64,000 nucleotides of DNA from Agromyces sp. ISL-38 (lineage in GTDB: Bacteria > Actinomycetota > Actinomycetes > Actinomycetales > Microbacteriaceae): contig NZ_JAGGPF010000014.1 of assembly GCF_018613935.1 (NCBI RefSeq), positions 1 through 64,000 on the forward strand, given 5' to 3'. A program made the translations under genes and the position numbers. Shown here piece after piece: positions 50,743 to 60,072 of this stretch. How positions within the stretch are numbered: the first letter of the stretch is position 1; every line of letters starts with the position of its first letter. The notes under the pieces are model-generated. The model was not told the DNA's origin and searched no databases. It saw only the letters and a program-made list of their open reading frames with translations.

Positions 50743-52548
50743 ATGTCATCCCTCGATTCCACGGCGCAGACCGAGGCGGCCGACGAGGCCCCCGTCACGC
50801 CGACATTCTCAGACCTCGGTCTCTCGGAACCGGTGCTGAAGGCCCTCAGGGACATCGGATACGAGACGCCCTCGGCAATTCAGGCCGCAACCATCCCCGC
50901 GTTGCTCGCGGGCCGCGATGTCGTCGGGCTCGCCCAGACCGGCACCGGCAAGACCGCGGCGTTCGCGCTGCCCATCCTCTCTCGCCTCGACGTCTCGCAG
51001 AAGACCCCGCAGGCGCTCGTGCTCGCCCCCACGCGTGAGCTGGCGCTCCAGGTCTGCGAGGCGTTCGAGAAGTACGCCGCTCACGTGCGCGGCGTGCACG
51101 TGCTGCCCGTCTATGGCGGGCAGGGCTACGGGGTGCAGCTCTCGGCGCTCCGCCGCGGCGTGCACGTCATCGTCGGCACGCCGGGCCGCATCATGGACCA
51201 CCTCGACAAGGGCACGCTCGACCTCACCGAGCTGAAGTACCTCGTGCTCGACGAGGCCGACGAGATGCTCAAGATGGGCTTCGCCGAAGACGTCGAGACG
51301 ATCCTGGCCGACACCCCCGACGACAAGCAGGTCGCGCTCTTCTCCGCGACCATGCCCGCGCCGATCCGCCGCATCTCGAAGCAGTACTTGCACGACCCCG
51401 AAGAGATCACGGTCAAGAACAAGACGACGACGTCGGTGAACACGACGCAGCGCTACCTGATCGTGTCGTTCCAGCAGAAGGTCGACGCCCTCACCCGCAT
51501 CCTCGAGGTCGAGAACTTCGAGGGCATGATCATCTTCGTGCGCACGAAGAACGTCACCGAGGAGCTCGCCGAGAAGCTCCGCGCCCGCGGATACTCCGCG
51601 GCGGCGATCAACGGCGACGTCGCACAGGTGCAACGCGAGCGCACGGTCAACCAGTTGAAGGCGGGCAAGCTCGACATCCTGGTGGCCACGGATGTCGCGG
51701 CGCGCGGTCTCGACGTCGAGCGCATCAGCCATGTCGTGAACTTCGACATCCCCACCGACACGGAGTCGTACGTGCACCGCATCGGACGCACGGGCCGCGC
51801 GGGCCGCAGCGGCGACGCGATCAGCTTCGTGACCCCTCGCGAGCGCAACCTCGTGTCGGCCATCGAGCGCGCCACCCGCCAGCCGCTCACCCAGATGCAG
51901 CTCCCGAGCGTCGACGATGTCAACGTCACGCGCCTGGCTCGCTTCGACGACCAGATCACCGAGGCCCTCGGCCAGAGCGAGCGCATCGAGCGGTTCCGCG
52001 ACATCATCGGGCACTACGTCAAGGAGCACGACGTGCCCGAGGTCGACGTCGCCGCGGCGCTCGCGGTCGTCTCCCAGGGCGAGACGCCCCTGTTGCTCTC
52101 ACCTGAGGCCGACCGCCTGGCGCGCCAGGAGCGCGACCGCGGCGAGCGTGCCGACCGCCCGGCACGGGGCGAGCGCCCCGAGCGAGGCGACCGCGGCGAC
52201 CGGCGGGGAGCGAGTGACCGGCCCGAGCGACCCGAGCGACGCGCGCGCCCGGGCGACACGCCGATGTCCACCTACCGCATCGCGGTCGGCAAGCGCCACA
52301 AGGTCGAACCCCGCCAGATCGTGGGTGCGCTCGCGAACGAGGGCGGACTCAGCCGCGGCGACTTCGGCGCGATCCAGATCCGGCCCGACTTCTCGCTCGT
52401 CGAGCTGCCCGCCGATCTCGGCCCCGAGGTCTTCGAGAAGCTCGAGAGCACCCGCATCTCGGGCAGGCTCATCGAGCTGCGTCCCGACCGCGGCGGCCCC
52501 GCCAGGCGTTCAGACGACGAGAAGTCCTACCGGAAGCCGCGGCACTAG
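50743..52548 (+). CDS. deaD: DEAD-box RNA helicase with DbpA-type RNA-binding domain
   Basis: Predicted 601-residue ATP-dependent helicase. Motifs in order: Q motif FSDLGLSEPVLKAL, AQTGTGKT (I), PTRELA (Ia), GTPGR (Ib), DEAD (II), SAT (III), ATDVAARGLD (V) and HRIGRTGRAGRSG (VI). An Arg/Asp/Gly-rich linker (about 463-515) precedes a DbpA RNA-binding domain (YRIAVGKRHKVEPRQIVGAL). This is the DeaD/CsdA layout of actinobacteria, linked to ribosome assembly and cold growth. ATG 50743 follows GGGAGG. Confidence 0.95.
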   Translation: MSSLDSTAQTEAADEAPVTPTFSDLGLSEPVLKALRDIGYETPSAIQAATIPALLAGRDVVGLAQTGTGKTAAFALPILSRLDVSQKTPQALVLAPTRELALQVCEAFEKYAAHVRGVHVLPVYGGQGYGVQLSALRRGVHVIVGTPGRIMDHLDKGTLDLTELKYLVLDEADEMLKMGFAEDVETILADTPDDKQVALFSATMPAPIRRISKQYLHDPEEITVKNKTTTSVNTTQRYLIVSFQQKVDALTRILEVENFEGMIIFVRTKNVTEELAEKLRARGYSAAAINGDVAQVQRERTVNQLKAGKLDILVATDVAARGLDVERISHVVNFDIPTDTESYVHRIGRTGRAGRSGDAISFVTPRERNLVSAIERATRQPLTQMQLPSVDDVNVTRLARFDDQITEALGQSERIERFRDIIGHYVKEHDVPEVDVAAALAVVSQGETPLLLSPEADRLARQERDRGERADRPARGERPERGDRGDRRGASDRPERPERRARPGDTPMSTYRIAVGKRHKVEPRQIVGALANEGGLSRGDFGAIQIRPDFSLVELPADLGPEVFEKLESTRISGRLIELRPDRGGPARRSDDEKSYRKPRH

Positions 52549-52572
52549 GGCCGCAGCGGGCGACCCGCCGCG

Positions 52573-53643
52573 TCAGCCCGTGACCCGGCCCAGGAAGTCG
52601 ATCGTCTCGGTGAGCGCCTCCTGTGCCTCCTCGGAGTCGAGGTGGAACTGGTACTCGTGCGGCAGCGCGGGCTCGTGGTTCGCCGGCCAGAACAGCGCCG
52701 TGACGTCCACGCCCTGCGCCTCGAGGGCGCTGCGCATCGGCACCGACTGGATCCAGGTGAGCGCGTCGCCGTTGCCGCCCGAGATGAACGTCGCCGGGAA
52801 GTCCTCGCTCACGAAGTCGATCGTCGACATCAGCGCGCCTGACGAGCTCTGCGACCAGTCCTGCGTGCCTGTGTAGCCCCAGAGCGCGATCTTGAACCCC
52901 CACGCGCCGATGCCGGTGAGCTCCGACATCGCGTCGAGGTCGTATACGCCGCAATTCAGGATGGTGCCCACGAGCTGGTCGGCGTCGAGCGCCGGGTCGA
53001 TGCCCACGAGGTCCGCGTAGTCGGGGTTCGTCGACATCGCGGCGACCTGGCTTGCGAGCTGGGAGCCGGCGGAATCGCCGGCGATCACGATGCGGTCGGC
53101 GTCGATGCGATAGTCCGCAGCGTTCGCGTCGAGGAAGGCGAGGGCGTCGTTCAGTTCGTGCATGGCTGTGGGGTAGGTCGCTTCGGGCCCGACCGTGTAG
53201 TTGAGACCGACGGTCGTGTAGCCCTCGGCCGCGAGGATGCGCAGGTAGGGGTCGACGTCGGTCGAGCTTCCCGAGATCCATGCACCGCCGTGGATCCAGA
53301 TGACGGTAGGCAAGGGGTCGTCGCCGCCGGCGGGGGAGTACACGTCGAAGGTGATGCCCGTGTCGTCGGCATCGTCTCCGAACGGCACGGCGAGCTGCTC
53401 GGTGAGGGCCGTGTCGGGCACGTGCTTCTGCATCTCGGCGGCGGTGGCCCGTCCGCCCTGCTCGAAGACGGTGCGGATCAGGAGCGCCGACGGCCAAGCA
53501 GTCAGCGTGAGGATCCACGTGACGATGAAGCTGATGACGGCGATGCTCGCGATCGTGCCGACGAAGCGGCGTTGACCCCGCTTGAGCCAGATCTCGTTTC
53601 CCCACCACGAGGGCAGCCTGGTCGGTCGCTTCCGTGACGACAA
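52573..53643 (-). CDS. Membrane-anchored alpha/beta hydrolase (HSL/carboxylesterase type), TTG start
   Basis: Predicted 356-residue protein. One N-terminal membrane segment (FVGTIASIAVISFIVTWILT) positions the catalytic domain outside. The oxyanion HGGAW, nucleophile GDSAGSQLA and terminal His in WPANHEPALPHEYQF are those of the hormone-sensitive-lipase group. It would hydrolyse esters; the substrate is unknown. TTG 53643 is chosen because GAGGGGAGA lies five bases upstream. The ATG at 53838 would add an Arg/Trp-rich stretch with no homologous character. Confidence 0.85.
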   Translation of the reverse strand: MSSRKRPTRLPSWWGNEIWLKRGQRRFVGTIASIAVISFIVTWILTLTAWPSALLIRTVFEQGGRATAAEMQKHVPDTALTEQLAVPFGDDADDTGITFDVYSPAGGDDPLPTVIWIHGGAWISGSSTDVDPYLRILAAEGYTTVGLNYTVGPEATYPTAMHELNDALAFLDANAADYRIDADRIVIAGDSAGSQLASQVAAMSTNPDYADLVGIDPALDADQLVGTILNCGVYDLDAMSELTGIGAWGFKIALWGYTGTQDWSQSSSGALMSTIDFVSEDFPATFISGGNGDALTWIQSVPMRSALEAQGVDVTALFWPANHEPALPHEYQFHLDSEEAQEALTETIDFLGRVTG

Positions 53644-53660
53644 CAGCGTCTCCCCTCGAC

Positions 53661-53702
53661 GTTGTACCGCAACGACGTTCCTCCACGTCGTTCCGCAACG
53701 AC
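53661..53702. repeat. Two direct copies of a palindromic 16-mer upstream of the hydrolase gene
   Basis: GTTGTACCGCAACGAC (53661-53676) and GTCGTTCCGCAACGAC (53687-53702) differ at three positions. The second is a perfect inverted repeat, GTCGTT/AACGAC. They are 26 bases apart, centre to centre, just before the hydrolase ribosome site. They look like regulator binding sites. Confidence 0.65.
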
Positions 53703-53924
53703 ATCCTGTCCGAGAACCGGTCGCCCAAGCCGCGTGACGCACCGGGCGCGGCGAGACACACCCGTGAGTTCGCCGCGCTGCATGCCCGCGGAGTTCCGCG
53801 CGCCATCGAATGCCGACACAGGCATTCGACTTCGTCACACCCCGCGTTCACGTCACGTTCAGGTCGAGATGTTCGGCTAGTGTGCAAGCCAGATGCCCAG
53901 TGCTGCGCATCGACAACCGAATCG

Positions 53925-54878
53925 ATGGGACGAATCGTGACCACCCGTACGGCCGAGTACCCCCGGCCGGACCACTTCCTCCTCCACATCAGCGACACCC
54001 ACCTGCTCGCCGGAGGTGGTCTCCTCTACGACCGCGTCGCAAGCGAGCAGCACCTGCAATCGCTCTTCGACGAGTTCGAGGCATCCGGGGGCCGACCCGA
54101 AGCGATCGTCTTCACGGGCGATCTCGCCGACCGCGGCGAGCCCGACGCCTACGACAGCATCCGCCGCATCGTCGATCCCGTCGCCGATCGGCTCGGCGCG
54201 CAGGTCATCTGGGTGATGGGCAACCACGACGAGCGCAGCGCGTTCCGCCGGGGCCTGCTGGGCGAACGCGGCGGCTCACGCCCCGTCGACCGCGTCGACG
54301 AAGTGAACGGCTTGCGGGTCATCACCCTCGACTCCACCGTGCCGGGCCATCACCACGGCGAGGTCACGCCGTCGCAGCTCGACTGGCTCGCCGAGGAGCT
54401 CAGCATGCCGGCGCCGCACGGCACGATCCTCGCGATGCACCACCCGCCGGTGCCGAGCGTCCTCGACCTCGCGGCGAGCGTGGAGCTGCGCGATCAGGCG
54501 GGGCTCGCCGAGGTCGTCGAGGGCAGCGACATCCGCTCGATCATCGCCGGCCACCTGCACTACTCCTCGACGGCGACGTTCGCGGGCGTGCCGGTGTCGG
54601 TCGCCTCGGCGAGCTGCTACACGCAAGACCTCAACGTGCCGGCCGGCGGCACGCGCGGCCGCGACGGCGCCCGGGCGTTCAATCTCGTGCACGTCTACCC
54701 GACGACGGTGCTGCACTCGGTCGTGCCGCTCGGCTCGTTCCCGACGCTCGACTGGGTCGACGCTGACGAGAGCTGGCGCCGCATCGACGCGTCGGGCGTC
54801 AGGATCGCGGATGCCACGACGCCGGCGCACACGGCCGAGCCGCCGTTCACCATGCCGATCCCGGTGCTCGCCGGCTGA
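53925..54878 (+). CDS. Calcineurin-like metallophosphoesterase (CpdA-type cyclic nucleotide phosphodiesterase)
   Basis: Predicted 317-residue dimetal phosphoesterase. Motifs: HISDTHLL, FTGDLADRGEPDAY, VMGNHDERSAF, AMHHPPVP and GHLHYSS. These match class III cyclic nucleotide phosphodiesterases such as Rv0805 and CpdA. Expected reaction: cAMP or another phosphodiester to monophosphate. There is no signal peptide. ATG 53925 or GTG 53937 could start it. It is divergent from the hydrolase gene across about 280 bases. Confidence 0.87.
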   Translation: MGRIVTTRTAEYPRPDHFLLHISDTHLLAGGGLLYDRVASEQHLQSLFDEFEASGGRPEAIVFTGDLADRGEPDAYDSIRRIVDPVADRLGAQVIWVMGNHDERSAFRRGLLGERGGSRPVDRVDEVNGLRVITLDSTVPGHHHGEVTPSQLDWLAEELSMPAPHGTILAMHHPPVPSVLDLAASVELRDQAGLAEVVEGSDIRSIIAGHLHYSSTATFAGVPVSVASASCYTQDLNVPAGGTRGRDGARAFNLVHVYPTTVLHSVVPLGSFPTLDWVDADESWRRIDASGVRIADATTPAHTAEPPFTMPIPVLAG

Positions 54879-54929
54879 CCTGCGCGAAGCCTTCAACGCA
54901 GGTCGGGTGGCGGTCGCTGCGACTCTGGC

Positions 54930-54959
54930 TTGACGGGGTGCATTCCGGGGGCGTAGACC
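54930..54959 (+). promoter_or_regulatory. Candidate promoter of the BBE-type oxidoreductase
   Basis: TTGACG (54930-54935) is followed after 18 bases by TAGACC (54954-54959). It lies 94 bases before the start codon. The -35 is near consensus; the -10 is weaker. Confidence 0.5.
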
Positions 54960-55052
54960 GGATTTCGTACGACGCCTGAGAGTCGGACCGCAGGACGTGT
55001 GACAGGTGCTGACGAGCAGTGTGTCGGGTCGGCAATCCCGAAGGAGTACACC

Positions 55053-56432
55053 ATGTCCAATATCGAACTCGGAGGGCTTCGCGAGAATGTGCGGGGACGC
55101 GTCATCGACCGCGACGACCCCGACTACGATGATGCCCGATCGGTCTTCAACGGGATGATCGACCGGCGACCTCTCGCCGTCGTAAGGGTGTCCCAGGTGG
55201 CCGATGTCATCGCCACCGTCGGCTTTGCAAGGGACAACGGCCTCGACCTCGCCATCCGCGGCGGCGGGCACAGCGCGCCCGGTTTCGGCACCGTCGATGA
55301 CGGGATCGTCATCGACTTCGCCGATCGGATCGGCGTGCATGTCGACCCTGAGGCCCGAACGGCTCGTGCCGAGCCGGGGGCGACGTGGGCCGACTTCAAC
55401 CATGCCACGCATGCCTTCGGCCTCGCGACGACTGGAGGAATCATCGGCTCGACGGGCATCGCGGGGCTCACCCTCGGCGGCGGAATCGGATATCTGGCCC
55501 GGAAGTACGGCCTGTCCTGCGACAACCTCATCTCGGCGGATGTCGTGACCGCCGACGGTGGGTTCCTCACAGCCGACGAGAACCAGAATGCGGACCTGTT
55601 CTGGGCGCTGCGCGGTGGCGGCGGGAACTTCGGGGTCGTGACATCGTTCCGCTACCGACTTCATCCCGTCGACATCATCTATGGCGGGGTGATCATCTAC
55701 TCCGCAGAACACGGCGAGACGGTCGGAAAGTTCTACCGGGACTTCATCGCGGCAGCGCCGGAGGAGTTCGGCGCCTTCTATGGCTTCCACCAGGGCCCGC
55801 CCGTGCCCTTCCTGCCGGAACAGTGGCACGGGACGCCCGTATGCGTGATCGTGGGGGCCTGGACGGGACCCCTCGACGAGGGCGAGAAGGCGTGGCAGCC
55901 GCTCCTCGATGCCGCACCCGTGCTCGGCTCGTTCCTCGGGCCACTGCCGTATCCGGCACTCAACACGCTCTTCGATCCGCTCCAGCCGAAGGGGATGCAG
56001 GCGTACTGGAAGGCGGACTTCCTCCGCACGCTGAGCGACGACGCACTCCGCGTCGCCGCCGACTTCGGCAGCCGGATTCCGAGCGTGGAGAGCGCGAATC
56101 ACTTCTACCCGATCGACGGCGCCGTCCAGCGGGTGGCGCCTGACGCGACCGCGTTCTCCTACCGGAATGTCGGCTTCGCGCCCGCCATCGCCGGCCAGTG
56201 GCACGATCCAGCCGACAATGCGGACAACACCCGGTGGGTGCGTGACTACTGGGAGGCTCTGCATCCGTACGCGGAGGCCGGCGGATACATCAACTTCATG
56301 GATGCCGACGATCAGTCGCGCATCGCCGACAACTACCGCACGAACTACGCGCGCCTGGCAGACGTGAAGGCGACGTACGACCCGGGAAACCTCTTCCATG
56401 TCAACCAGAACATCGCACCGGCGGCATCCTGA
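55053..56432 (+). CDS. FAD-linked oxidoreductase of the berberine-bridge type, probably bicovalent flavin
   Basis: Predicted 459-residue oxidase. The FAD-binding PCMH domain contains AIRGGGHSAPGFG, whose His is the 8-alpha histidyl attachment site. GLSCDNLISADVVTADG supplies the Cys for 6-S-cysteinyl linkage. The C-terminal BBE motif is seen as NYRTNYARLADVKATYDPGN and LFHVNQNI. Such enzymes oxidise alcohols, sugars or secondary metabolites using oxygen. There is no signal peptide. AAGGAG precedes ATG 55053. It is a single gene; the substrate is unknown. Confidence 0.9.
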   Translation: MSNIELGGLRENVRGRVIDRDDPDYDDARSVFNGMIDRRPLAVVRVSQVADVIATVGFARDNGLDLAIRGGGHSAPGFGTVDDGIVIDFADRIGVHVDPEARTARAEPGATWADFNHATHAFGLATTGGIIGSTGIAGLTLGGGIGYLARKYGLSCDNLISADVVTADGGFLTADENQNADLFWALRGGGGNFGVVTSFRYRLHPVDIIYGGVIIYSAEHGETVGKFYRDFIAAAPEEFGAFYGFHQGPPVPFLPEQWHGTPVCVIVGAWTGPLDEGEKAWQPLLDAAPVLGSFLGPLPYPALNTLFDPLQPKGMQAYWKADFLRTLSDDALRVAADFGSRIPSVESANHFYPIDGAVQRVAPDATAFSYRNVGFAPAIAGQWHDPADNADNTRWVRDYWEALHPYAEAGGYINFMDADDQSRIADNYRTNYARLADVKATYDPGNLFHVNQNIAPAAS

Positions 56433-56499
56433 TCCGCGCCGGGCGCTCGAACGAGGTCTTTGCCGGCGTGACCTCTAGCGCAGCGGGCAGTGCAGTTGC

Positions 56500-58215
56500 T
56501 CAGGCGGTGAGGTCGGGTACGGCTGGTTGGATGTCGGCGTGCGTGCGTGGCGAGGCATCCGTCGCCTGCTTCTCCCACGGCGCCGCGAACGGGAAGTACC
56601 CCTCGAGGAAGTCGATGACAGCACTCGTGCGCTCCTCGACGTCGATCTCGGGGAAGCTCCCGTCGTTCAGGCAGAACATGTCCTGGTTGCGGCGCTTCAG
56701 CAGCTGCCTCATCGCGGGCAGCGCCTTGCGCAGTGTCGTCTCGACGTACTTCACGCGCGCGTCGGTCTGCACGACGGCATGCCCGGCGAGCAGCGCGTAG
56801 TAGTGGTAGAGCGAGTTCGTCACCGAGATGTCGGTGGCCGAGCGGAAGCGGCTCGCCGCCGTGCGCCGGAACTCCTCGGGGAACGCCTGCTCGAGCTCGG
56901 CCATGACGCTCTTGCGGAGCGGAGCCGCGCAGTGCTCGAGGTGCCGGGTGGTGACCTTGCCGAATCGATCGCGCAAGAGGGCCCGGTTCACGCGTGCGGC
57001 GTTCTCGAAGCCGCTGCGGCCTGGGTGCGTGCCGCCGAGGCCGATGCGGGTCGAGGCCTCGACGAACTTCGTGATGCCGCCCGGCGAGAAGAACAGCGAC
57101 GGGCTCACGGGCCGGCCGAAGAACATGTCGTCGTTCGAGTAGAGGAAGTGCTCGGCGAGGCCCTCGATGTGGTGCAGCTGGCTCTCGACGGCGTGCGAGT
57201 TGTGCGTCGGCAGCACGGAGGTGTCGGCGAACATCTCTTCGCTGCGAACGATCGTGACCTTCGGATGCTTCGCGAGCCAGCTCGGTGCGGGCGAGTCGGT
57301 CGCGATGAAGATGCGGCGCACCCAGGGTGCGAAGAGATGCACCGAGCGGAGCGCGTACTTCAGCTCGTCGATCTGGCGGTAGCGCGCCTCGGAGTCGTCG
57401 CCCTCGCCCACGACGTAGCTCTGCATGCGCTTCGCGCGTTCTCGCACGAACTCGTCGCTCGAGCCGTCGACCCACGAGAACACCATGTCGATCTCGAAGT
57501 CGACGTCGCTCGCGAGCGGCGCGAACATGTGCTCGATGGTCGGCCACTCGCGCCCGTGCAACTGCACGACGTCGTCGGTGGCCTCGGACCGGGGCAGCGT
57601 TCGGCGCATGAGCGCGTTCTCGACGGGCGCCTCGATGGTCTCGTCGCCGAAGCGCCAGAACTCGAGCTGCACCGCGGTCTCCTTGCCGTAGCGCAAGCGC
57701 CCGGCTGGTTCGACGCGGGGCCGGTGCACGCGCAGCACGGTGGGCTTGCGATGCGACGAGAGGCGTCCGTCGGCGAGCAGCACGGGGTGGGAGTCTGCCG
57801 CTCGTTCGGGCTCGATGGTCGCCGCGTAGAACGGCTCGTTCGCGAACGCCTCGGCGAATGCGCGGGCCACGGCCTTGCGCTCGGCGCGATCGACGGCGAT
57901 CACGACGCGATCGTCGTTGCCGCGCACGAGGAGGAACGGGATGCCGGCCGCGTCGAGGGCGTCGCCCACGGCACGCAGGTCTTCGACCATCGACTCATGC
58001 GGCGTCATGTGGCCGTTGCGCAGCGCGTACTGGCCTTTGCGGATGACGAGGTCATCGCGATCGAATCGCGACAGGCGCGGGGCGGATGCCACGAGCACGA
58101 GTTCCGACGCATCGCTCAGCCGCATCGGCGGAGCGGGGGAGGGCTCCCGCTTCGCGAACGCATGCCCATTGTGCGGCTGTCGGTCAGGTGTTCGATCGCG
58201 GTCGGGTCTCGTCAC
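56500..58215 (-). CDS. Stealth-family surface-polysaccharide phosphotransferase
   Basis: Predicted 571-residue protein. Stealth region 1 is IDMVFSWVDGSSDEF, region 2 RYRQIDELKYALRSVHLFAP, region 3 HAVESQLHHIEGLAEHFLYS and NDDMFFG, and region 4 VKYVETTLRKALP with NQDMFCLNDG. Stealth proteins transfer sugar-1-phosphate to build phosphodiester-linked capsules or wall glycans. An N-terminal extension of about 230 residues with no clear domain precedes region 1. It is a lone gene, with no capsule cluster nearby. Confidence 0.92.
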   Translation of the reverse strand: MTRPDRDRTPDRQPHNGHAFAKREPSPAPPMRLSDASELVLVASAPRLSRFDRDDLVIRKGQYALRNGHMTPHESMVEDLRAVGDALDAAGIPFLLVRGNDDRVVIAVDRAERKAVARAFAEAFANEPFYAATIEPERAADSHPVLLADGRLSSHRKPTVLRVHRPRVEPAGRLRYGKETAVQLEFWRFGDETIEAPVENALMRRTLPRSEATDDVVQLHGREWPTIEHMFAPLASDVDFEIDMVFSWVDGSSDEFVRERAKRMQSYVVGEGDDSEARYRQIDELKYALRSVHLFAPWVRRIFIATDSPAPSWLAKHPKVTIVRSEEMFADTSVLPTHNSHAVESQLHHIEGLAEHFLYSNDDMFFGRPVSPSLFFSPGGITKFVEASTRIGLGGTHPGRSGFENAARVNRALLRDRFGKVTTRHLEHCAAPLRKSVMAELEQAFPEEFRRTAASRFRSATDISVTNSLYHYYALLAGHAVVQTDARVKYVETTLRKALPAMRQLLKRRNQDMFCLNDGSFPEIDVEERTSAVIDFLEGYFPFAAPWEKQATDASPRTHADIQPAVPDLTA

Positions 58216-58465
58216 GGAGCGGTTGCCTCCAGGGGTGGTGGTATGCGGCGCGAGATGCGCAGTGCTCTGATTGTACGGCGCGAGGCGGTCAGTTCACGCG
58301 GATCGACAGGGTATCCGATCCGGAGCCGGAACGCCGACCTGATTGCGCTCGACGGGCGCACTGGGCCGACACGCGACGATCGGCGTCGGTGGCGGAGTTT
58401 ACAACGCCGCTGTGAGTCAGCCAAGGGCTATTCGCCGCCGAATATCACCGGCGTAGCCTTGAAGC

Positions 58466-58633
58466 ATGTGGTGGACCGTGATCGTCATACTGCTCGTCCT
58501 CTGGGCGATCCTGTCGATCGTCGGGTTCGTCTTCGAGGGCCTGTTCTGGCTCGCACTGGTCGGCGCCGTGCTGTTTGTCGGCACGCTGATCATCGGCATC
58601 ATCCGCCATCGCGGTCGGAGTCCCACCGTCTAG
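58466..58633 (+). CDS. 55-residue two-helix membrane protein
   Basis: Starts MWWTVIVILLVLWAILSIVG and continues with a second hydrophobic stretch (FWLALVGAVLFVGTLIIGII) and a basic end (RHRGRSPTV). It has two membrane helices with a short FEG hinge. The pattern is that of small actinobacterial hypothetical membrane proteins. No ribosome site is obvious. It ends 57 bases before the desaturase start and may share its transcript. Confidence 0.65.
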   Translation: MWWTVIVILLVLWAILSIVGFVFEGLFWLALVGAVLFVGTLIIGIIRHRGRSPTV

Positions 58634-58690
58634 CCAGCCCTGAGTCCGCGTGCCCAGACCCCGCGTGCGGCGACGAAGAGAGAGGTCATC

Positions 58691-59788
58691 ATGACCCCCG
58701 ACATCGCCGACGTTCGTCACACCCGGACCGCGGCAGCAGGATCCAGCGCGCCGCCGGCGGGCGACTTCACGGAGCTGGCCCGCCGAATCAGGGATGCCGG
58801 GCTCATGCGCCGACGCTACGGCTACTACTGGACCAAGCTCATCGGCGTTCCCCTCGCGGTGACCGGCGCCCTGGCGCTGTTCGTCTGGATCGGCGACAGC
58901 TGGTGGCAGATGCTCACCGCTGTGGGATTCGCCGTGCTGTTCACCCAGATCGCATTCCTCGGGCACGATGCCGCGCACCGCCAGATCTTCCGCTCGGGGC
59001 GATGGAACGACTGGACGAGCCTGATCATCGGCGACCTCTTCATCGGCATGAGCTACGGCTGGTGGCAGAACAAGCACACGCGACACCATGCGAACCCCAA
59101 CGAGATCGACACGGACCCCGACATCGACCTGCCCGTCGTCGCGTTCACGCCCGATCAGGCGGCGCGGCCACGACCCGCGCTCCTGCGCTGGCTCATCGCG
59201 CACCAGGGCGCCTTCTTCTTCCCGATCCTGCTCCTCGAGGGCCTCTCCCTGCACGCCTCGAGCGTGCACCGCGTCTTCGCTCGGGAGCGCGTCGACCGGC
59301 GCCCGGTCGAGATCGCGTTGCTCGCGTTCCGGATCGTCGGCTACCTCACGATCGTGTTCCTCGTGCTCTCGCCCGACAAGGCGTCCGTCTTCCTCGCGAT
59401 CCAGCTCGGCCTCTTCGGCTTCTACATGGGCATGTCGTTCGCCCCGAACCACAAGGGCATGCCGCTCGTTCCGAAGGGGATGAAGCTCGACTTCCTTCGG
59501 CGGCAGGTGCTCATGAGCCGGAACATCCGTGGGAACCGGGTGCTCGATGTCGCCATGGGCGGACTCAACTACCAGGTCGAGCACCACCTGTTCCCCTCGA
59601 TGCCGCGCCCCCACCTCCGGCGCGCCGCTCCGATCATCCAAGAGTACTGCCGCGACCACGACGTGCCGTACACGCAGACCACGCTCGTGGAGTCGTATGC
59701 CATCGTGTTCCGCTACATCAACCGGGTCGGCCTCGGCGAGCGGGATCCGTTCGAGTGCCCGCTCCTGGCGCAACGCTCGAGCATCTGA
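58691..59788 (+). CDS. Membrane fatty acid desaturase
   Basis: Predicted 365-residue di-iron desaturase. The three His boxes are HDAAHRQ, HTRHHANPN and EHHLFP, with membrane segments between (VTGALALFVWIGDSWWQMLT, YLTIVFLVLS). The spacing matches acyl-CoA/acyl-lipid desaturases of actinobacteria. It introduces a double bond into fatty acyl chains using reduced ferredoxin or an equivalent. AGAGGTC precedes ATG 58691. Confidence 0.94.
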   Translation: MTPDIADVRHTRTAAAGSSAPPAGDFTELARRIRDAGLMRRRYGYYWTKLIGVPLAVTGALALFVWIGDSWWQMLTAVGFAVLFTQIAFLGHDAAHRQIFRSGRWNDWTSLIIGDLFIGMSYGWWQNKHTRHHANPNEIDTDPDIDLPVVAFTPDQAARPRPALLRWLIAHQGAFFFPILLLEGLSLHASSVHRVFARERVDRRPVEIALLAFRIVGYLTIVFLVLSPDKASVFLAIQLGLFGFYMGMSFAPNHKGMPLVPKGMKLDFLRRQVLMSRNIRGNRVLDVAMGGLNYQVEHHLFPSMPRPHLRRAAPIIQEYCRDHDVPYTQTTLVESYAIVFRYINRVGLGERDPFECPLLAQRSSI

Positions 59789-60072
59789 GTGCATGACGGC
59801 GAGTGACGTGCCGTTCCACCGTGTGACGGCCCGCCTCGCGGCATCCGCTCGCCGTGCCTCGCGTCGGAGCAGGTCGCCCGTCGTCTCACTCGTCGCCGTC
59901 TCAGGCAGCCTGCACTCGCCGTCGAAGACCACCGTGCTCGGCGAACCGGAGGCAGCGCCCCCGCTTCCATGACCGAATGTTTCGCGGCATGACACCGTGC
60001 GGCGTCTCGCGGTTGAGGGGTTGCCGCGGCATCCGTAGCCTCGTGCCACACGAGTTGCGAGGAGTGCGCACC

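Noticed and set aside
54276-56399. 707-residue minus-strand open frame
   Set aside because: Antisense to the metallophosphoesterase and the BBE-type oxidoreductase, both of which show full catalytic motifs.
56527-59796. 1089-residue plus-strand open frame
   Set aside because: It runs antisense to the Stealth gene and out of frame through the desaturase gene, whose motifs are intact in another frame.
59789-60072. Riboswitch or sulfur-responsive leader before the SufS-like gene
   Set aside because: No SAM- or cobalamin-type conserved boxes could be found; only generic GC-rich stems are present.
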